A stretch of DNA of 53,075 bases from UBA4722 sp041690995 (lineage in GTDB: Bacteria > Pseudomonadota > Gammaproteobacteria > DSM-16500). Each line of letters starts with the position of its first letter. Position 1 is the first letter of the stretch. Shown here in pieces: positions 8,222 to 16,730 of this stretch. The stretch covers positions 1 to 53,075 of the forward strand of contig JBEPVM010000006.1 in the NCBI GenBank assembly GCA_041690995.1, written 5' to 3'. A program made the translations under genes and the position numbers. A model generated the notes under the pieces. That model saw only the letters and a program-made list of their open reading frames with translations. It did no database searches and was not told where the DNA came from.

Positions 8222-8701
8222 TTAAGCATTCTCAAACTCAAATTCAGGTGCTGTCTCTGTCACGATTTTAGGCGCTTCATAACGCGTATCGGTAGCACGT
8301 TTAGATTTAGAAACTAATTTCTCTTTCTTAGGCTTCTTCTTAATAACAGGCGCTGTCGATTGCTTCAAAAGCCCCACTATCATTTTGTTAAGCTCAGAAA
8401 ATTTTGCTTTCTTTTGAGAAAATAATACAACCTGCTTTTTAGACTGTTCGAGTTGATCTGTTAATTTAGCAATATTAGCTGATTTTTTCTGCGATTTTGC
8501 TTTCTTTAAAGAAGCAGTCAATTTAACCACTTGCTGTTTTGCGGCAGAAAGATCTTTACGGCATTGCTGCGGCAGTTTTGCAAGAAGTCCTTTCAGTTGA
8601 TTTTCTAAAACTTCTGTTCCAGTCGATTTCGTAAGCTTAGTTGAAAGTTTCATTTTGGTTAATGTTGTTTTTGCTTTTTTTATCGGTTTTTTGCGTGACA
8701 T
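8222..8701 (-). CDS. Lysine-rich basic coiled-coil protein, histone-H1-like
   Basis: A 159-residue very basic protein. It has a Lys-rich N-terminus (MSRKKPIKKAKTT), a helical middle with heptad-like Leu/Val (about residues 30-120), a KKPKKEK cluster, and an acidic end (EFEFENA). The start at 8701 is supported by GAGG 9 bases upstream; the longer frame adds a hydrophobic, unlikely 16 residues. Coxiella and relatives make small basic nucleoid proteins in their condensed forms, and a DNA- or RNA-binding role is plausible here, but I do not recognise a specific family. Confidence 0.5.
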   Translation of the reverse strand: MSRKKPIKKAKTTLTKMKLSTKLTKSTGTEVLENQLKGLLAKLPQQCRKDLSAAKQQVVKLTASLKKAKSQKKSANIAKLTDQLEQSKKQVVLFSQKKAKFSELNKMIVGLLKQSTAPVIKKKPKKEKLVSKSKRATDTRYEAPKIVTETAPEFEFENA

Positions 8702-8897
8702 TTGATAACAATCCTCATATAAATAATAAATGACGTTAGAATTTAACATTTTTTTATTAAGGAAGTCTATAGGCTATCTATCTAATTTAAAATAAATTTT
8801 AAGAGCATGAAAAATTAATTTTAATAATAATAGTTATTATTGATTTCAGCCAAAGAAATTATTAAAGTACAAGTTTACTTTATTATGTGGATGCCCC

Positions 8898-9386
8898 ATG
8901 AGTCATTTAACTTTGAAAGAACAACTCGCAGCTTTAGCGATAACCCCCTCAGCCCCCAGCGCCCCTGTTGTTATTCCTCAAGATAAGAAAAATCAAAAAA
9001 CCCGCGTGCCAACCAGCGCTTACGCGAAAAAAAAACCCGCATGGCTTGAGCACGCGCAATATGGCATCGAACTTTTAAAAGCGCATTTTCCAGCGTGCTT
9101 TAAAGAACCTCAAAAAATACAGCCATTGAAGGTCGGCATTAAACAGGATTTAGTAAAAAAATTGGGTGGCAAGGAAGATATTACATTAAATGATAAAGCC
9201 TGTATGGTAAATAGCCTTTCTTATTATGTCAGCTCTCCTGCTTATCACAGAAGTGTATTCAAAGATGCGGTACGGATTGATTTGGAGGGCCAGCCAGCAG
9301 GTGTAGTGACGGCAGAGGAAGCACACTACTCCTCTCATTCCCGAAAGGAAAAATTGCAAAGACATTCGAAGGTTGTAGATGCCTAA
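8898..9386 (+). CDS. ProQ/FinO-domain RNA chaperone
   Basis: A 162-residue protein with a disordered Pro/Lys-rich N-terminus (1-45) and a ProQ/FinO domain (about 50-140). The domain has the marks LLKAHFPACF, PLKVGIKQDL, a LSYYVSSPAYHRSV helix and VRIDLEGQPAG. FinO-domain proteins bind structured 3' ends and sRNAs and, on plasmids, repress conjugation. The C-terminal Tudor-like domain of full ProQ is absent; a short basic tail is present instead. It converges with the L,D-transpeptidase gene and overlaps it by four bases. Confidence 0.82.
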   Translation: MSHLTLKEQLAALAITPSAPSAPVVIPQDKKNQKTRVPTSAYAKKKPAWLEHAQYGIELLKAHFPACFKEPQKIQPLKVGIKQDLVKKLGGKEDITLNDKACMVNSLSYYVSSPAYHRSVFKDAVRIDLEGQPAGVVTAEEAHYSSHSRKEKLQRHSKVVDA

Positions 9387-10114
9387 ATTTCACTGCTCTT
9401 CACAACCACGGGGACTGAATCCTCACCGTATGTAAAGTTTTCATTTAGCCATTTTGCATCGTTGACAAATAAGCGTATGCAGCCATGGCTTGCATTATAA
9501 CCTGGGACATCGTAAGAACCATGTAAGGCAAACCCGCCATGAAAAAACATGCAATAAGGCATAGGCGCACCTCCGCGACCCACAGGAAATCTTGTGGATT
9601 TACAGCCTGCACCTTCCTTACGGTAAATAGAAAATTCACCTTGGGCTGTATGACAAGCCCTATTAATATCAGGACAATACCCTTTCCCTCCCGACACAGG
9701 GCCCCAATATTGCAGATCGCCTGACGCATTATACGCGCCAAATGCTAATTGATTATCATTTAATGATATTAAAATAATTTTCTCGCCAGGGGGATCAATA
9801 CGAGTAGGAATAGGAGAAAAATGTAATATATTAGTAGTAGAGGAATTTTTAGGGATTGCAATTTTCATACCTGGATGTAAACGAATATTTATGCGATTAA
9901 TACGCATGACTAAATCACGTTTATCAAAATTCGGAAATAATGTTTGCCAAGAATCACCTTTTTTAACAGTGTAACAAGTATAGCTAGCGTCATGAGCGCA
10001 TAATCTCGCGCCATAGGGTTTAGCTACCACTTCGCTACTAAAAGTAAGCAAAAAGATAAATAAAAAAATAATAACTATATCAATTACTAAAGCACTTTTT
10101 AAAATTCTCATCAT
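9383..10114 (-). CDS. Exported LysM L,D-transpeptidase (YkuD)
   Basis: L,D-transpeptidases make 3-3 peptidoglycan cross-links or attach proteins to the wall. The N-terminal hydrophobic signal anchor (about residues 5-27) is followed by a LysM-like segment (YTVKKGDSWQTLFPNF ... LHPGMKIAIP). The YkuD domain ends in HGSYDVPGYNASHGCIRL with the catalytic Cys. The start at 10114 has GGAGGG just upstream and two adjacent ATG codons. It is one of three transpeptidase genes in the window. Confidence 0.88.
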   Translation of the reverse strand: MMRILKSALVIDIVIIFLFIFLLTFSSEVVAKPYGARLCAHDASYTCYTVKKGDSWQTLFPNFDKRDLVMRINRINIRLHPGMKIAIPKNSSTTNILHFSPIPTRIDPPGEKIILISLNDNQLAFGAYNASGDLQYWGPVSGGKGYCPDINRACHTAQGEFSIYRKEGAGCKSTRFPVGRGGAPMPYCMFFHGGFALHGSYDVPGYNASHGCIRLFVNDAKWLNENFTYGEDSVPVVVKSSEI

Positions 10115-10336
10115 CGTGCCCTCCAAAAAAACCACTCCTCGTCATATCTGGATTTTTGCTATACTCTTATAAAATTCCTTCATTAAGATAAGTGTAGGTC
10201 ACGATAAAGAAAAAGCAACCCGGGATAAAATCCATAAACAAACAGCTTGATTGTACGGAAATTTCTGGCAACCATGGCAATCTAGGGCTTACAGGCACAG
10301 GCATCACTTATTCTGATTTTTTGGCACTTAGGTGAG
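10115..10336. other. Gene-free interval between L,D-transpeptidase and bioH
   Basis: It contains the upstream region of the transpeptidase gene and, on the plus strand, a frame without an ATG or GTG (from about 10198 to a TGA at 10336) that I could not assign. No RNA gene or clear terminator was seen. Confidence 0.3.
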
Positions 10337-11107
10337 TTAATGCGGTGTATACGTCCAGAACTGTTGTAAACATTCTAAAAATTTTTCCTGCTGGGATAAA
10401 AACGGAATATGACCCGCCCGTTTAATGATTTTACATTGGCCATGTGATACTAAATATTGCAAATGATCAACGACACTGACAGGCACTATCGTATCCAAAC
10501 TACCGAAAATATGGAGACTCGGCATAGGAAGACGCATTAATGCGCGTCTAAAATCCGTTGTTCGCAATAATTCTAATCCACCCTTCAGGGCTATTGGATC
10601 AGGACTCAAGAACTGTTCTTGTAATTTAGATAACAGTTCTTGATAGTGCGTGTGGCCGCGTAACTGCAATGCTAGAAAGTCTTGCACTGTTTGGCGATAA
10701 TTTTTTTTCAAATTATCATCAAATTTTTCCAAGAGAACCATAGACACACCGGGCCAATTTTTCTCCCTGATAAATTTCGGTGAAGCTGCAATGGTTATTA
10801 ACTTCGACACTTTTTCAGGATAATGAATAGCTACCCACCAAGCTACAAGCCCCCCTAACGACCAGCCCGCCCAAATAGCAGTGGATGGGACTTGATCGAA
10901 TAACGCGGTGGCAATACTCTCAAAACTATATTCTTTTGAAAGTATAGGGCTTTTTCCAAATCCAGGTAAATCTGGCATAAACAATTCAAATTGATCAATA
11001 AGATGTGGGACCAAATCCGCCCAGATACCTGAATGAAAGCCCCAACCATGCAACAATACAAGAGGAATCCCCTTTCCAACCACAGGTAAATGGAGTAAAT
11101 TGGACAT
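10337..11107 (-). CDS. bioH: Pimeloyl-ACP methyl ester esterase BioH
   Basis: BioH removes the methyl group from pimeloyl-ACP methyl ester, ending pimelate assembly for biotin. It is a 256-residue alpha/beta hydrolase. The oxyanion loop is LLHGWGFHSGIW, the nucleophile is Ser83 in GWSLGG, the Asp is in FGSLDTIVP, and the His is in KRAGHIPFL. The BioH-like ASPKFI...NWPG segment separates it from generic hydrolases. It is divergent from hpf-bioF, so this side of the window holds two of the six biotin steps. Confidence 0.9.
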   Translation of the reverse strand: MSNLLHLPVVGKGIPLVLLHGWGFHSGIWADLVPHLIDQFELFMPDLPGFGKSPILSKEYSFESIATALFDQVPSTAIWAGWSLGGLVAWWVAIHYPEKVSKLITIAASPKFIREKNWPGVSMVLLEKFDDNLKKNYRQTVQDFLALQLRGHTHYQELLSKLQEQFLSPDPIALKGGLELLRTTDFRRALMRLPMPSLHIFGSLDTIVPVSVVDHLQYLVSHGQCKIIKRAGHIPFLSQQEKFLECLQQFWTYTPH

Positions 11108-11219
11108 AGATAAACACCAAAACAGGAAAAAGTTAATTTTTTAGCTATACTTAATTGGGAGGTTAACAACATATAGAAAGAATTCAAGATTTATCAACTA
11201 TAAAACGGGAGATATTTTT

Positions 11220-11585
11220 ATGATACCAATCCAACTGACCATTCGAGACATTCCAACTTCGCCAGTACTAGAAGACCATATCTATAAAAAAGCTGAAAAG
11301 CTTGAGCAATATTGTCATCAAATCAATAGCTGCCATGTAGTAATTGGGCTATCACAAAAACATAAACACCAAGGCAAATTGTTCGGTGTCCACATCAAAT
11401 TGAAAGTACCCGGCAAAGAATTAGTGGTGGATGATAAAAAAGATGAAGATGTTTATATTGCCGTCCGTAATGCATTTATAGCGCTTAAACGTAAACTCAC
11501 TGACTATGCAGAGCATCGTCGTGGTGATGTAAAACATCATACTCAATTGAATAAGCTAGCAGAAGAGCCTAGTGTTATTCAATGA
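11220..11585 (+). CDS. hpf: Ribosome hibernation-promoting factor (HPF/RaiA family)
   Basis: A 121-residue short-form HPF that binds the 30S decoding site and inactivates ribosomes in starvation. It shows MIPIQLTIRDIPTSPVLEDHI, the VVIGLSQKHKHQGKLFGVHI sheet, VPGKELVV and DEDVYIAVRNAF...LKRKL. GGGAG lies just upstream of the start. Its last codons overlap the bioF start (ATGA), so the two are translationally coupled. This is unusual, since hpf normally sits next to rpoN. Confidence 0.88.
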   Translation: MIPIQLTIRDIPTSPVLEDHIYKKAEKLEQYCHQINSCHVVIGLSQKHKHQGKLFGVHIKLKVPGKELVVDDKKDEDVYIAVRNAFIALKRKLTDYAEHRRGDVKHHTQLNKLAEEPSVIQ

Positions 11586-12730
11586 TATTAGAGCGGTATT
11601 ACAAAGATTTTTTATCGACTAATCCATATCATCGTGAATTAGCGGTTTATGATTTCAAAAAATTAATTGATTTTTCCTCTAGTGATTATCTAGGCCTGGC
11701 AAAACATCCTATGTTAATCGCACGAAGTCAAAAATACGCTCAAGCATTCGGTGTAGGATCTTCTGCCTCACGTTCCGTTTCAGGTAATTTATTAGTTTGT
11801 CATCAACTGGAAGAAAAAATAGCGGCAGCTCTCCATAAATCCAGTGCATTAATCATGGGAACAGGTTATCAAACCAATACATCGGTATTAGAAGCGTTAT
11901 TAGACCCCAAAGTCTTGAAAAGTGAACCTTTAGTTTTTTGCGATAAATTTTGCCATATTAGTTTAATCGCAACGACTCGTTTCATGAGTCAACTAAAACG
12001 TTTTCGACATAATGATTTATCACACCTGGCTTTATTATTAGAAAAATACACGAAAGATACTCGCCCTAAATTTATTATCATTGAGTCTATTTATAGCATG
12101 GATGGCGATCAAGTTGATTTTGAAAAAATAATTTTACTCGCAAAAAAATATCATGCTTTTATATATGTCGATGATGCACATGCTGTAGGTGTATATGGCA
12201 AATCAGGGTTTGGAAAAGCGGCGGAATACGCGGCTGACATTGATATGATTATGGGTACATTCAGCAAAGCATTGGGTAGCTCTGGTGCTTATATTGCCTG
12301 TTCTACTGTACTACGTGATTATTTAATTAATAAATGCAAGGGATTAATTTATTCTACAGCGATATCGCCAGCCATCATTGGCGCTATGGATGCCGGATGG
12401 GAAATACTCCCTACACTGTGCGAGGCACGCGCACGTATAAAAAATTATGCAGCACGCTTGCGTGATTTTTTTAAACAGCACCAGTTAGACTATGGCACAT
12501 CAGATACACATATTGTGCCATGGATCATTGGCGATGCAGAAAAAACACAGCAAATCAGCCAATTATTACAAGCGCAAGGCATTTTAGGCGCAACGATTCG
12601 GCCGCCGTCAGTACCCATAGGTAAAAGCCGCATCCGATTTTGCTTAACGGCAAGACATACTGAAGAGGATTTTATGAGTTTATTACAAGCGATTCAAAAA
12701 ATCATATCCAGTATTCCTCATTTTGATTAA
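11582..12730 (+). CDS. bioF: 8-amino-7-oxononanoate synthase BioF
   Basis: BioF condenses pimeloyl-ACP with alanine in a PLP-dependent reaction, giving KAPA. The 382 residues are full length. Visible are FSSSDYLGLAKHP, GVGSSASRSVSGN, the VDDAHAVGVYG cofactor motif, and Lys229 in GTFSKALGSSGAY, which should bind PLP. PPSVPIGKSRIRFCL near the end is typical. Serine/glycine C-acetyltransferases of the same fold are an alternative, but the biotin context favours BioF. It overlaps hpf by four bases. Confidence 0.9.
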   Translation: MILERYYKDFLSTNPYHRELAVYDFKKLIDFSSSDYLGLAKHPMLIARSQKYAQAFGVGSSASRSVSGNLLVCHQLEEKIAAALHKSSALIMGTGYQTNTSVLEALLDPKVLKSEPLVFCDKFCHISLIATTRFMSQLKRFRHNDLSHLALLLEKYTKDTRPKFIIIESIYSMDGDQVDFEKIILLAKKYHAFIYVDDAHAVGVYGKSGFGKAAEYAADIDMIMGTFSKALGSSGAYIACSTVLRDYLINKCKGLIYSTAISPAIIGAMDAGWEILPTLCEARARIKNYAARLRDFFKQHQLDYGTSDTHIVPWIIGDAEKTQQISQLLQAQGILGATIRPPSVPIGKSRIRFCLTARHTEEDFMSLLQAIQKIISSIPHFD

Positions 12731-12780
12731 CATAGCATAAAGTCCAGCTATAAGTATTATTTTAAAAAATAGGAATAACC

Positions 12781-13962
12781 ATGCGACGATTTGCTTTTAT
12801 TAACTTTCTTACTAAATTTAACATTCTACTTATCATTGGATCCATCACAAGTCATGCCATGGATCTACCCTCTACTGCACCAGGACGAGAAAATAATAAC
12901 GGCTATAAAACAATAACGTCTTCTGTTGCAGTTAGAAACTATATGCGTTTACAAGCGCTATTGCCTCTCTATGAAAATGCTGTCGTTCATCCTTGGCCTG
13001 TTATTTTACCTCATGGGAAAATCAGCACGTTGCGTGAGCGTCTGCGAGCCACTGGCGAACTTAAAGACGATAATAATAATCCAGAAGAATATAACGAAGC
13101 ATTGGAAAATGCAGTGCTTTATTTCCAATCTTGCCATGGTTTAAAAGCAGATGGCATCGTGGGTCCTGAGACCCTAGCCGAGTTAAATATCCCACCCGAA
13201 CAACGCCTCACCCAAATCCGCGTTAATTTATCGCGCTGGGGCAAGCTCGCAAATACACTTGGAAATCGTTATATTATGGTGAACATTCCTGCTTACGAAC
13301 TGAATGTCGTTGAAAACGGCATGACCGTTCTCAATATGAAAGCCATCGTAGGTAAAAAAACCCGCCCTACTCCAGACATTCAATCCACTGTTACGCGTAT
13401 CATATTAAACCCTTATTGGAATGTACCTAAGCTCATTGCACAAAAAGATATTTTACCTAAGATAATAAATGATCCTGGTTATTTAGATGAAATGAATATG
13501 CGAGTGATTGATCGTGAGGAAGACAGTACAACCGAAATCGACCCTGACAGTATTAATTGGAAATCTGAAATTGAGACGGGCTTTAGATATCATTTCCGCC
13601 AAGACCCTGGCGAGACTAATGCATTAGGCCTAGTTAAATTTGAATTCCCAAATTCACAACATATTTACATGCATGACACCCCTGCAAAAAATTTATTTAT
13701 GTCAGACAAACGTGCATTTAGTTCTGGTTGTATCCGTCTAGAAAAACCGTTTGATCTAGCAACTTATCTTATACAAGATAATCCCCAATGGAACAGTGAC
13801 CGTATTAATACCATCTTGGAAGAAGGAAAAACGAGCTATATCAAAATCACCCCTATTCCTGTCATTATTACCTACCTTACTTTATGGGTAGATGATAATG
13901 GGAATGTTCAATTTCGTGCCGACATTTATGGACAAGACGTGGATAATAATATAAGAGGGTAA
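12781..13962 (+). CDS. Exported L,D-transpeptidase with peptidoglycan-binding domain (YcbB/LdtD-like)
   Basis: A 393-residue enzyme with a signal peptide (residues 1-25). A PG_binding_1 domain (about 80-135, YFQSCHGLKADGIVGPETL) is followed by a YkuD catalytic domain: PAYELNVVENG, VGKKTRPTPDI, YIMVN, and the active site SSGCIRLEKP with the nucleophilic Cys. The order matches LdtD/YcbB, which makes 3-3 cross-links, though E. coli YcbB is longer. It starts 50 bases after bioF with AGGAAT near the ATG and is followed by a hairpin. Confidence 0.87.
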   Translation: MRRFAFINFLTKFNILLIIGSITSHAMDLPSTAPGRENNNGYKTITSSVAVRNYMRLQALLPLYENAVVHPWPVILPHGKISTLRERLRATGELKDDNNNPEEYNEALENAVLYFQSCHGLKADGIVGPETLAELNIPPEQRLTQIRVNLSRWGKLANTLGNRYIMVNIPAYELNVVENGMTVLNMKAIVGKKTRPTPDIQSTVTRIILNPYWNVPKLIAQKDILPKIINDPGYLDEMNMRVIDREEDSTTEIDPDSINWKSEIETGFRYHFRQDPGETNALGLVKFEFPNSQHIYMHDTPAKNLFMSDKRAFSSGCIRLEKPFDLATYLIQDNPQWNSDRINTILEEGKTSYIKITPIPVIITYLTLWVDDNGNVQFRADIYGQDVDNNIRG

Positions 13963-14004
13963 CCTAGAGAGACATCCAATACTTTACTTAATATCTCCCT
14001 AGGT
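13962..14004 (+). terminator. Probable terminator after the L,D-transpeptidase gene
   Basis: ACCTAGAGAGA (13962-13972) pairs with TCTCCCTAGGT (13994-14004) with one mismatch, leaving a 21-base loop. T-rich sequence follows. Confidence 0.45.
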
Positions 14005-14012
14005 ACTTTAAT

Positions 14013-14051
14013 TTACTTTTTCTTTTTGCTGGTTTTTTTCTTTGCTGGCAT
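14013..14051 (-). CDS. Tiny lysine-rich ORF, 12 residues
   Basis: ATG at 14049-14051 is preceded by AAGGAGAG six bases upstream, an unusually good ribosome site. The frame encodes MPAKKKTSKKKK and a TAA. It lies downstream of the rep terminator hairpin on the same strand. The peptide resembles the Lys-rich starts of histone-H1-like proteins, so it may be a true micropeptide or the remnant of a longer basic protein. Confidence 0.35.
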   Translation of the reverse strand: MPAKKKTSKKKK

Positions 14052-14076
14052 GGATACTCTCCTTAAGAAGTTAAAA

Positions 14077-14105
14077 AAATTTGCTCGAATCATTCGAACA
14101 AATTT
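14077..14105 (-). terminator. Hairpin terminator downstream of rep
   Basis: AAATTTGCTCGAA (14077-14089) and TTCGAACAAATTT (14093-14105) form a 13-bp stem with one G-U type position and a 3-base loop. On the minus strand it is followed by a T run. It should end the rep transcript, or it may be a replication-region structure. Confidence 0.6.
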
Positions 14106-14234
14106 AATTATATACCTTTATTTTTATTTGTGAATATTTTAATTATTTTTAATACCTGTCACTTCAAAAAGTTAAGTACTATACACCTTGGGGTACGGGG
14201 AAACCCTTATATTTTTTCGATAAAATTCTTTTCT

Positions 14235-15608
14235 CTATGAACAATCACTCATGGTTTCACTAAATTTCTCTAATGAAACAAGTTGTGCTTGCAGCTCAGG
14301 TAACGTCTGCACGGCAAATTGGCGTAATAATCCTTTAATTTGGGGTGAGTTCAAAACCGTATTTTTTGTATATCTCGCATGTTGCAATTGAAGAGTCGTT
14401 TTAATAGGTATCGCCGCATACAGATAAAATTGCTGCATAAAATGCTCTTTTTGCACCTCCGTCATCTGACCCAGCGCATGGTCAATTTTCTTTTCGCGAT
14501 AAGCCAGGTAAGCCACTTCTATTTTTTCGGATAATCGCTTTTGTTCGTTTAAATCAATCTGGTCTTTTTGAATTTTCTCTATGCTACTTTTAATAGGTTG
14601 ATAATTATCTCTTAACGCACTAAGAAAATAACCCGCTATATTTTTAACTTTGCCATTCTTAAAATTAGAAGACAGTTCGACTATCTGCATTTTTTCGATA
14701 ATAAAATCTCGGTTATACTCTTGTAATATTTTTTCTGTTTGCGCGGGCGACAAACAAAATTTCATAATTAAGACAGAGCGTAAATCAACTTCTCTGGCAA
14801 TTTCCCTGGTAATCGCCTCGGACTCTATTATTTCTGCCCCCCTATTTGTAGCTTCTACTGTATTCTCGAGTATAGGCATGCCCAGTCGCGCTCGTTTTGC
14901 TCTTTCTTTTAATGCAAAACGAATTTTAACAACCTGCCGTTTATCTCGTATCAACTCAGGTTCAACCAACATATCAGAATACGTATTCACTTCTTCAATA
15001 GATTTATCTAGCACACGCCGTTTAAAATCCCTAAATATAATATAATTATCCTTTGGCACACCCATTAATTTACGAAATGTATCCATCTCAAACCATTTTG
15101 TAAAAGGCAACCCTCTATACCGAATACAATTTTCATATAATGCCAAACCATAACTTGATTTAAATCGAGATTGGATATAGAGATTAATTTTTCCAAACAT
15201 AGAAGGCGAATGAAATAATTGTTTCATTCGGGGGGAATAAGCATAAAAACAAGTGGCGCCGCGCAAACTAACACTTGCGATAATAGAGCTTGCGGTCCAA
15301 TCTTCAGTGCCTGTGCCATCATTCACCACATTCCATTCAACCACCGTCGATAACAGCCCCCTCATAGCTTCTTTAATAGCCGCATGATTATTGCCGTTAT
15401 ATTCAATTAATTTACATAATTGTTTAATGTTAATTTCATGCTCTTCTTTAGTCATTAATTCTTCATAAGCATGGTACAACAACGCGTTGCTAACTTTACG
15501 CTGCAATAAGCTCAATGGATTTGAGCAATGAATAGCCGCCGCATGTTTTTTTAATTCAGGCGCTGGCCGTTTTTTTTCTGATCCCACAGTTGTCACAATT
15601 TGTCCCAT
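14235..15608 (-). CDS. Iteron-type plasmid replication initiator (Rep_3 family)
   Basis: A protein of about 457 residues that would bind iterons and open the origin. The N-terminal two-thirds has the Rep_3 pattern of two winged-helix units: LSLLQRKVSNALLYHAYEEL, LCKLIEYNG, SMFGKINLYIQSRFKSSYGLALYENC, then FRKLMGVP and FKRRVLDKSIEEVN. The C-terminal 150 residues are helical and unassigned. The start is uncertain. ATG at 15608 and a GTG at 15617 both lie inside the iterons and neither has a clear ribosome site. The overlap of iterons with the start suggests autorepression by Rep. Confidence 0.85.
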   Translation of the reverse strand: MGQIVTTVGSEKKRPAPELKKHAAAIHCSNPLSLLQRKVSNALLYHAYEELMTKEEHEINIKQLCKLIEYNGNNHAAIKEAMRGLLSTVVEWNVVNDGTGTEDWTASSIIASVSLRGATCFYAYSPRMKQLFHSPSMFGKINLYIQSRFKSSYGLALYENCIRYRGLPFTKWFEMDTFRKLMGVPKDNYIIFRDFKRRVLDKSIEEVNTYSDMLVEPELIRDKRQVVKIRFALKERAKRARLGMPILENTVEATNRGAEIIESEAITREIAREVDLRSVLIMKFCLSPAQTEKILQEYNRDFIIEKMQIVELSSNFKNGKVKNIAGYFLSALRDNYQPIKSSIEKIQKDQIDLNEQKRLSEKIEVAYLAYREKKIDHALGQMTEVQKEHFMQQFYLYAAIPIKTTLQLQHARYTKNTVLNSPQIKGLLRQFAVQTLPELQAQLVSLEKFSETMSDCS

Positions 15609-15681
15609 AGCTGTCACAGTCGCATCCCATAAACGTCACCTAACATCCCATAGACGTCACAATTTATCCCATAGACGTCAC
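15582..15681 (-). other. Replication origin iterons (five repeats)
   Basis: Five copies of a 15-base repeat, consensus on the minus strand GTGACGTCTATGGGA, start at 15582, 15603, 15625, 15646 and 15667. The spacing of 21-22 bases puts them on one face of the helix. The two nearest rep are the most diverged and overlap its 5' end. An AT-rich stretch follows to 15850 and is the likely unwinding region. No perfect DnaA box was found by eye. Confidence 0.85.
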
Positions 15682-15854
15682 CTATTCAGCATAAAAATTA
15701 ATATTTATCAATCGGTTATAGTTATATAAACAAAAGATAAACTATATTAAACATATAACACAACAGTCGCGTTTTTTTATTTTGGTTTCATCATAAAATT
15801 AATGATATATTAAGCAATAACGTAATACAAATAAATACCCGAAGGATTATCTCA
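15682..15854. other. AT-rich origin/promoter region between iterons and parA
   Basis: Strongly AT-rich, with an imperfect inverted repeat (TATAGTT ... AACTATA, about 15717-15750). It should hold the duplex-unwinding element and the parA promoter. The parA ribosome site AAGGAT is at its end. Confidence 0.45.
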
Positions 15855-16730
15855 ATGAAAGTTATTGCATTCTTAAATAATAAAGGTGGTGTGGGAAAAA
15901 CAACTTGCAGCAGAACAATGGCTGAGTATTTAAGCAAAGTTAAAAAAAGACCGACCTTAGCAATTGATTTTGACCCTCAATGCAATTTTTCTCATCAATA
16001 TATCAAAATGGAAATTGATCCGGCTTCACCAGCTGGATTAATGCCACCAGTTCATCCTGATTATGATCCACATGACCCTGATCATCAGGATTGGGATGGC
16101 CGTAGTAGTATTTCAGAAATTTTTTATGGGCAAGGGGTTGTTCCCTACCCTACTTATATTGAAAAATTAGATATTGCTCCAGGACATGCCGAAAAATTAC
16201 TTGCTGCAGAAGCGGTCAGAAAAACAGAAGTTGTTGAAAAAGTACACAAACAATTGACTAATTTTTTGAACTCTCCCGATGTACAGGCTGCTTATGAGAC
16301 AGTAGTGATTGATACTGCACCTTCAAAAGGTCCTTTGACTGTTAGCGTGATTAAAGCAGCAACGCATATTGTGATTCCTTCCGTCATGGAAGAACAACCT
16401 GTACAAGGGATTTATGGCATGTTGCAATTATGGATGCAAGAATCGCTGGTTCGCGAAAAAAATAGACCGCTCACCTTAGTTGGCATTCTCCCGAATATGT
16501 TTAAACAAACGCGGTTACATAAAGATATTTTAATGAGTTTACAAACAAGTGCAGCGATTGGTAAATATATTATGCCTGTTAAACTCAGTCAGCGTATTGT
16601 TTTTGCTGAAATTGATTCGGAAGATGCAACGCCACACTCTATTTTTGATTTTCAAGGGAACCATCTGGCTAAACAAGAGGCCATGGAGGTTTGTGATTAT
16701 ATAGCACAGAGGATATTTATTGATGAGTAA
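15855..16730 (+). CDS. parA: ParA-family partition ATPase
   Basis: ParA forms ATP-dependent patterns on the nucleoid that move ParB-bound replicons apart. The 291 residues show the deviant Walker A NNKGGVGKTT (about 8-17), the Walker A' IDFDPQCN (about 38-45), the Walker B VIDTAPSKG (about 150) and a late PVKLSQR segment. There is no N-terminal helix-turn-helix extension, as in type Ib or chromosomal ParA. It overlaps parB by eight bases, so the two are cotranscribed. It is divergent from rep across the iteron region. Confidence 0.93.
   Translation: MKVIAFLNNKGGVGKTTCSRTMAEYLSKVKKRPTLAIDFDPQCNFSHQYIKMEIDPASPAGLMPPVHPDYDPHDPDHQDWDGRSSISEIFYGQGVVPYPTYIEKLDIAPGHAEKLLAAEAVRKTEVVEKVHKQLTNFLNSPDVQAAYETVVIDTAPSKGPLTVSVIKAATHIVIPSVMEEQPVQGIYGMLQLWMQESLVREKNRPLTLVGILPNMFKQTRLHKDILMSLQTSAAIGKYIMPVKLSQRIVFAEIDSEDATPHSIFDFQGNHLAKQEAMEVCDYIAQRIFIDE

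Noticed and set aside
10198..10336. Small gene before bioH on the plus strand
   Set aside because: No ATG, GTG or TTG start with a ribosome site, and no recognisable family.
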